Below, in pieces: positions 59,001 to 64,000 of a stretch of DNA of 64,000 nucleotides (positions within the stretch are counted from its first letter, which is position 1; each line of letters opens with the position of its first letter). The DNA lies in contig JAKZAN010000104.1 of NCBI GenBank assembly GCA_023053545.1, forward strand, positions 39,586 through 103,585, read 5' to 3'. Both the position numbers and the translations under genes were made by a program. Origin of the DNA: Lepidurus packardi (taxonomy: Eukaryota > Arthropoda > Branchiopoda > Notostraca > Triopsidae). The notes under the pieces were generated by a model. It searched no databases, was not told the origin of the DNA, and saw only the letters and a program-made list of their open reading frames with translations.

Positions 59001-59722
59001 GTTATCTTCTGGCTCAATACCAGAATATTGTTAGACCCCAGACTTTTGCCGTCCCAGACATAAACTGCCCCTCTTTCGGTGGCTGCCATAAACTTCCCTC
59101 CATCCTTCGAGAAACCCAGGGCAGTGATTTCTCCTACATCGCTGTGTTCCATACCAACTCCTTTGAGACTCGTGAAACTATTGGTGTTCCAGATTCTCAG
59201 GACTCGATCATTGCATGCAGCCACGAGTTTGTTGTCAAATGCCTTGATATCAGTGATCTATACCTTTTGAGGTACTTTTAGTTTGGTAAAGTTGCTGATG
59301 ACTCCGTTAGAAATACAATCTTCCAAGTTGACACAGTAGACGTTCCTTTGCTGGGAGGCACTGAAAAACAGAACTGGAGCATTCTCGCTCATAGTCACAG
59401 AAGTGATGAAGTAAGGGTTACGGCCTCCTGTCTCACTAACAAATACCAAAGCTCTTTCCGTGAGGGAGTAGATGAGGAGTCTGCATGCAACTGTCAGAAC
59501 AAGGAGTTTAAGTTTGCGATTATAGGAAAGGATGTAGTTATCAGCTTCAAGTCTTTTTTATCGTGCGGGGACCAGGAAGCGATTGAGCACAAGGCCTGTA
59601 TATAGGTTCTCCTAAATGATATGGTGTTCTGTGGCCTTTTCAGCAAGGTAAAAGAGAGTGGAGCGGTCGGGATTGAATGTGAAGCATATGAGATCTACGC
59701 TTTTGATAAAGCTGCAGTCCAT
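56081..59722 (-). CDS. WD40 beta-propeller protein with C-terminal LamG-like domain, 1213 aa
   Basis: A single intronless frame starting MDCSFIKSVDLICFTFNPDR, with propeller blades such as DKRILSLCWFHYSGE, VVAACNDRVLRIWNTNSF, ITALGFSKDGGKFMAATERG and AVYVWDG. The middle is alpha-helical (YFIQLNPSVYEIDVKVHTLY). The last 350 residues form a laminin-G/concanavalin fold: VALEDNEPLEVEDKWG, FTLEIWVKALEGTGLIASFG, GEWTHLCVQFEQEVNRAYIM and GQITEVRVWKNRLSVNEIKD. WD40 plus LamG in one polypeptide recalls large WD40/helical trafficking or ciliary proteins, but I cannot assign the family. Ends in a Gly-rich tail at TGA 56081-56083. Confidence 0.8.
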
Positions 59723-59850
59723 AGTAGCTCGCAAAAAATCTATTGTATTTTATATGATAAGTAATAAACACGCATCTGATAGATACCCCTCTAACGTAAA
59801 GCTATTATTCATGATATTAAATTATCCCGAATTCATTAAAAGATTATCTG

Positions 59851-60765
59851 TCAGTTTTTAAGAAGCTTCTGCAGTTCCTGGTGTCTACGCTCGTACTTCT
59901 ATAGTTAAGACAGCTGTTCCTAAGCAACCACCACGGGTTCTGGGGGTGTTTCTTCTTTTTTGGCAGCGAGAGGCACGACTCTTTTTGGAGGTTTCGGGAT
60001 GTTCTTAACGTACTCCATTGCCTTCTCTCGCGCATTCTTCTCTTTTTCCTCTGCTTACTTATCGGCTACTGGCTTCCTTTCCTTGAGCTTGTCGTTATTG
60101 GCTGCCTTGACCTGTTCCGCGAACTATTGCATCTTTTATAGTTTCTTTTTTTTCTCCTGCCAATCTTCTCCTCCAATGTTAGCTCCCAGACCTCCCAGCT
60201 TGATCCATTCCTTGCCATTCTTTTTGGTACCAATCTAAACAGAAGAACCTCTGATATTGGATGCTTTAGTGGATTGCTTCGTGTCAGGGATATTTGGAGT
60301 GCTCACTTTGGATTATCTGGTCTCTGGGACTTGCTGCTTTTGGTTATTATTAGAAGGGGCCTGTGGTTTTTGCTTTGGAGGCGATGGTAAGACATATTCC
60401 TCTTGAGGCTCATCATCATCAAGCCTAAAGGGGTTAGCAACATAGAAAGGATTGAATTATTGGGGCTTTTGCTTTTCCGGGATAGTGCCTTTTAAGGGTT
60501 TGCCTTGCTGAGTGTTGTTTGCAGATACATTACCCAGGGGTTTCTTCTGCATGTTGTTGGTGAGGGTGGTTTATAGTTTATTAGGGTTTGGTCTGGGATC
60601 AATAGAACTGGACCTCTGCTGGGTAAGACGAGGCTGCGGCTTGAAGTTGATGTTGGTGGTGATCACGGCTTTGGAAGAATCCTGGCCACCAATGACTCCC
60701 ATGAGTCCTTCTCGACCAATTTGTTGGGTTTTCCCTTTGAATCGTTATAAGAAATTGGATGACAT
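59851..60765 (-). CDS. Charged protein with conserved C-terminal helical motif, 304 aa
   Basis: Intronless frame from ATG (MSSNFLQRFKGKTQQIGREG) to TGA. The N-terminal half is Pro/Gln/Asn-rich. The C-terminal half contains IGTKKNGKEWIKLGGLGANI, GGEDWQEKKKKLQKMQQFAE and QVKAANNDKLKERK, a compact basic motif followed by helix. The GGEDWxEKKKKxxKMxxFAxxV pattern is reminiscent of ciliary proteins such as JHY but I cannot confirm this. 129 bases separate it from the WD40-LamG start. Confidence 0.6.
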
Positions 60766-60968
60766 GGACGTGAGGTGCTGTTACTACTTTTTTCAATAAC
60801 TGTTATAAAACGACTGTGTAAAATGATCTGGTAATCAAGTTTTGGTCTTAAGTTTATATGTATGATGAGGCCTAATTCTTCTATGACGAGGAAACAATCA
60901 AATGTAACTATATAGATGACTTATGGCTGTTCACCTTTGATGTGCTTATCTCACGAATATCATTTTCG

Positions 60969-61853
60969 TCATAGATCCTCATCTGGGAGGCCGATACGAC
61001 CCTCTTCAGTAAACTTCTCGCTAGGGGTCGGCTGGTAGTTATCGTCGTCTTTGTCGAAAATCACATAGATCAGCAACCCGACCAAAAATATGATGACCAG
61101 CAGTAGCACGACCCCAGTTTTAGTCAGATTCCTCCACATTTTCATGATCCATTCCGGCCAGGTCATGTTTTTCGAAGGTCTGTACTTGAACAACATCTTC
61201 GAGTCAGAGCTTGAGTCTCCGAATTTCTTAAAGTTCTACTTCGTCCTGTCGCTTTCGAACTCGTAGATCTCATGCTATCTAGAAACATACAATATAGTCG
61301 GGAAGCCTTCAATGTCGAATCCTTCACACAAACTCCAGAAGGCAAGGCAATCCACAGCTGCCACTGTGTACCATTTATCACCCTAACTTTTAATTTATCT
61401 GCCCAGTTCGTTCCAGAAAGGCAAAGCTTTCTGACAGTGGGGACATTTGGGGGAGTAGAACATGATAAACCAGTCACGGTCAATTCTATTTTCAGGGTGT
61501 TTGTTGTAAGGCTGGAGGAGGCCTGTAATTTGGGTGATGTTGTTATCGCCCAGCTACAAGACTGCTGGGTCTACGAGGTGTGTCTGGTCCGGATGAGCAT
61601 CTGCAGTCGGGTTAGGAATATCGGGTGTTTTGGTTGTGTTTTCATTTTTGGTTAGAGAAGGAGCAGCCACAGCTTGAGTTGGAGCTGGAGTAGGTGATGC
61701 AGGGATCGATTATTTGTTATTGGAAACTGTTGCTGTAGATGGTTGAGGAGGGATGTTTTTGATTGTCCTTTTGGTAGGCTTGGTCGGGGTGGCGTTGGAG
61801 AAACCAACGATGATGAAGAGCAGGAGGAGTGTCGTTTGGAGAAGGTTTGTCAT
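60969..61853 (-). CDS. TMX-like membrane thioredoxin/protein disulfide isomerase, 294 aa
   Basis: Signal peptide (MTNLLQTTLLLLFIIVGFSN), then a Thr/Pro-rich linker of about 90 residues, then a thioredoxin fold with the active site in DWFIMFYSPKCPHCQKALPF (CPHC), GDKWYTVAAVDCLAFWSLCE and GFPTILYVSRQHEIYEF. Near the C-terminus there is one membrane helix (TGVVLLLVIIFLVGLLIYVI) and an acidic tail (FDKDDDNY..DEDL). This is the type I membrane layout of TMX-family PDIs in the ER. CPHC is a proper dithiol pair, so it should be redox active. In-frame TAA/TAG are Gln; the start is the ATG before the signal peptide. Confidence 0.88.
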
Positions 61854-62118
61854 TGAGGTGTGGGTCCGAACAGAAAGGGGGAGGATGTTAGACCCTGAGA
61901 AATTCTAAAGTTCTTTGCTAAAATAATTACAAACTGAAATGCAGGGGGGAGACTGCTACTACGATTCCAGTTTATATTTAGCAGTACATACGTATCTTAA
62001 CAATCTAAATCTTATTGCGTAATGTAAATTCAGCTCGTTTTTATTTATCCATTAGGATGAAAAGTAAAGATCTGATTTCTAGGTCATGTTCAGTATTCTA
62101 AGGCAAGGTATTTTGAAA

Positions 62119-63627
62119 TCATTTTTTCTTCTTCACTGGCGCTAGTTTCTTCTTCCGGACTTCTTAGGATGGGATTGGCATCTTCAAGAACTTCTAGTTC
62201 GGGTCTGTCATCTTATTAATGTTTCTCATCACACGGAGTTTCGGCCGAGTCTCTCTCAACTCTTGAAGTCTCTGGTCCGAGATGTTGGGTGTCATATTCA
62301 GACTCAATGATACTAGACGCGGATGCAGCTTAACGTGCTACAGAAATCCTTAGGACAGCTTCTCAAGGTTGTTCACCTCCAGGAATTCGAGAGCCTGACA
62401 TTTACGCACCAGGTTTCCGATATTATCGCCAACGTTAACGAGCCCTCCAGCTTTTAGAATGCGTAGACTCTGGAATCCGTCGGCTGGAGCCTTGAGCCTA
62501 GTCTTTTCACCTTTCTCAAGGAGGCTGATTCCCTCATCATTAATGGCCGTACAGCCAGTGAGGACAAGCGTCTCAAGTGCTACACAGTGTGAAATCCTAG
62601 CGAGGACATGAACTTCAATATCTTCTTTGTTAAAAGACACATCTATTTCGATTAGAGTTTTTTCTGAATTTGCGATAACCTGCTGGTAGAAGTCACTCTT
62701 CATAGGGCTGAGACCTGCGAGACCTAGTTACTTCATCTACAATTTCATGAGGAAGTCCAACCCATCTCGCGTCAGAGCCTTACAGAAGCAAACATGAAGG
62801 GATTCGAGTTTACTAGCATATCGTAGAGGACTCAGACTTTCATCGGTTATGGACTTGGAGTTATGATTGGCGGCGAACTTCGTCAGCTCCTTGAGATTTT
62901 GTAGAGAATCCTGTACTCCATCCGAGGTTAAGGCAGCACACTTGCTAATATCCAAATGGGCCAGGCGAGGCAGGCTTTTACAGAGCCTGATAAGCGTCTA
63001 GTCCGTAATACTAATTGAAATGAGTTTTAGTTCGTTGAGGTTTGGAGCGAAATACCCGAGCTTTTCGATCAAATCATTCGAAATATTTGTTTTGCTCTGA
63101 AGGTCGAGGTAGGTGAGCTTGTCACTCAGGATTTGCATAAGGTTTTCTTCGTTCACAATCAGGTTCGGCAATCTCTTCAAGTGCCGCATCTCCTAAGACT
63201 CGAAATAGGGGACATGGCTCACTTATCCGATCTATTTGTCGCGGAAGTTGAACTACCCGTCTCGGTTAGGTCCCAGTATGCATCCTAAGGGCTTCACTGC
63301 ACTGAATTCTTCTGCACATTTAGATATCTATTCAAACACCTCTACCTTGGTTTAGTGCTTTGTAGTCGAGAGGGTCAATCCAGATTTTTTTAGACTTTTA
63401 TGGTATGGTGCGTTATGTCTAGGCTTTTGGTAGAGGTGATCGAGGTCATAATCCCAAGTCTTAGGCGAAGGGGGTTCTGCATTGACTGGGTCATGAAGGA
63501 CAGATGGGTAGTTAATGGAACACCAGCCAACGAGGCTGCGGTGATTGGCGAACCACGGGAACTGATGCTTTTCGATGTTCCGATTGACTGTTTCCTTGAT
63601 GCTGAATAGATTTTATTTGTTGGCCAT
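62119..63627 (-). CDS. Leucine-rich repeat protein (AMN1-like), 502 aa
   Basis: N-terminal 190 residues include HQFPWFANHRSLVGWCSINY and no clear F-box. From about residue 150 it is a run of cysteine-containing LRRs (LTYLDLQSKTNISNDLIEKL; ALTSDGVQDSLQNLKELTKF; ALETLVLTGCTAINDEGISL; RLVSLSLNMTPNISDQRLQE), typical of the FBXL/AMN1 type. It ends in a lysine-rich tail at TGA. Such proteins usually recruit substrates to SCF ligases when an F-box is present; without one the role is unclear. It is the last gene before the telomere. Confidence 0.85.
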
Positions 63628-63804
63628 TGTGTAAGCTGATGATGTTCAAATGTGGATGCTTACAAGTATTCTTCTATTATTTTAGGGTTTTTGCGGAATA
63701 GTGTTTGTTTATAAAAATTGATTTACTTTCTATTAATTGGAATTAGAATACTCCTGATGAGAAAGAAGGAACCCTGACATTTATGTATTGTCGATGAACG
63801 ATAT
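63628..63804. other. Subtelomeric region
   Basis: About 177 A/T-rich bases between the last start codon and the telomere. Only short A/T tracts are seen. It must hold the promoter of the LRR gene, which means the transcription start lies within roughly 180 bases of the chromosome end. Confidence 0.6.
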
Positions 63805-64000
63805 GGGGGTTGGGGTTGGGGTTGGGGTTGGGGTTGGGGTTGGGGTTGGGGTTGGGGTTGGGGTTGGGGTTGGGGTTGGGGTTGGGGTTGGGGTTGGGGT
63901 TGGGGTTGGGGTTGGGGTTGGGGTTGGGGTTGGGGTTGGGGTTGGGGTTGGGGTTGGGGTTGGGGTTGGGGTTGGGGTTGGGGTTGGGGTTGGGGTTGGG
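63805..64000 (+). repeat. Telomere, (GGGGTT)n
   Basis: After one extra G at 63805, perfect GGGGTT repeats run to the last base (about 32 units in the window, open at the right edge). G-rich strand oriented toward the end, as expected for the 3' terminus of a ciliate chromosome. C4A2/G4T2 repeats are typical of Tetrahymena, Glaucoma and relatives, whereas spirotrichs use G4T4. Confidence 0.98.

Noticed and set aside
61240-61480. Apparent 8-nt intron or frameshift in the thioredoxin gene
   Set aside because: On recheck the CPHC frame runs straight through to VAAVDCLAFW with TAA/TAG as Gln; I had been following a neighbouring frame.

Overview
The window reads as the right-hand end of a ciliate macronuclear chromosome. 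It finishes in about 195 bases of uninterrupted (GGGGTT)n running 5'->3' to the last base, the G-rich strand of a ciliate telomere. Genes read correctly only with the ciliate nuclear code in which TAA and TAG mean glutamine and TGA is the only stop. Examples are an ARF GTPase, a CLEC16A-like protein, a PHD-SET methyltransferase and a giant GTPase, all crossed by in-frame TAA/TAG and all ending at TGA. The base composition is clearly richer in G+C than I would expect for Tetrahymena or Paramecium, and the G4T2 telomere argues against spirotrichs (G4T4), so I cannot name the genus. Introns are GT..AG and short. Those I could place are 21, 29, 29, 34, 40, 41, 44, 47, 47, 47, 49, 49, 51, 52, 58, 59, 59, 73, 93, 94, 100, 132 and 138 nt.

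Layout. 1-5.2 kb (minus): a partial ULK/ATG1-like kinase with EF-hand, a coiled-coil protein, a zinc-finger protein, a 0.9 kb gap holding telomere-like repeats, and ribosomal protein eL18. 5.3-10.1 kb (plus): a cyclic-nucleotide-binding-domain protein, a DNAI7/CASC1-like axonemal protein and a TRIM-like RING/B-box protein. 10.2-17.9 kb: an aromatic amino acid decarboxylase relative, an uncharacterised protein, a UBA-PUB protein, TAF7, an ARF lacking the catalytic Gln71 and a secreted C39-like peptidase. 17.9-25 kb: an 18-G tract, a thiol dioxygenase, a possible structured RNA, a PP2C phosphatase, a TXR1/ATXR5-6-like histone methyltransferase with a PIP box, and a weakly supported gene. 25.1-38.4 kb: a NT-C2 coiled-coil protein, a long Pro/Gln-rich coiled-coil protein, an alveolin-repeat/pseudokinase fusion, CLEC16A and a long protein of unknown function. 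38.9-48.2 kb (plus): an Sfi1-like protein and, 28 bases later, a 1,875-residue GTPase. 48.3-63.6 kb: several coiled-coil proteins, methylmalonate-semialdehyde dehydrogenase, a WD40-LamG fusion, a TMX-like thioredoxin and an LRR protein, then a short subtelomere and the telomere.

There are no operons. Neighbouring genes are mostly unrelated in function and lie 30-400 bases apart, with five larger gaps of 640-1,200 bases. A recurring theme is the cilium and cortex (DNAI7-like, Sfi1-like, alveolin-like and many coiled-coil proteins), as expected for a ciliate. Two genes, the ULK-like kinase and the cNBD protein, have apparent one-base frame breaks that short introns do not resolve cleanly. They may be assembly errors, real lesions or programmed frameshifts. 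No CRISPR array, insertion sequence or tRNA was seen.
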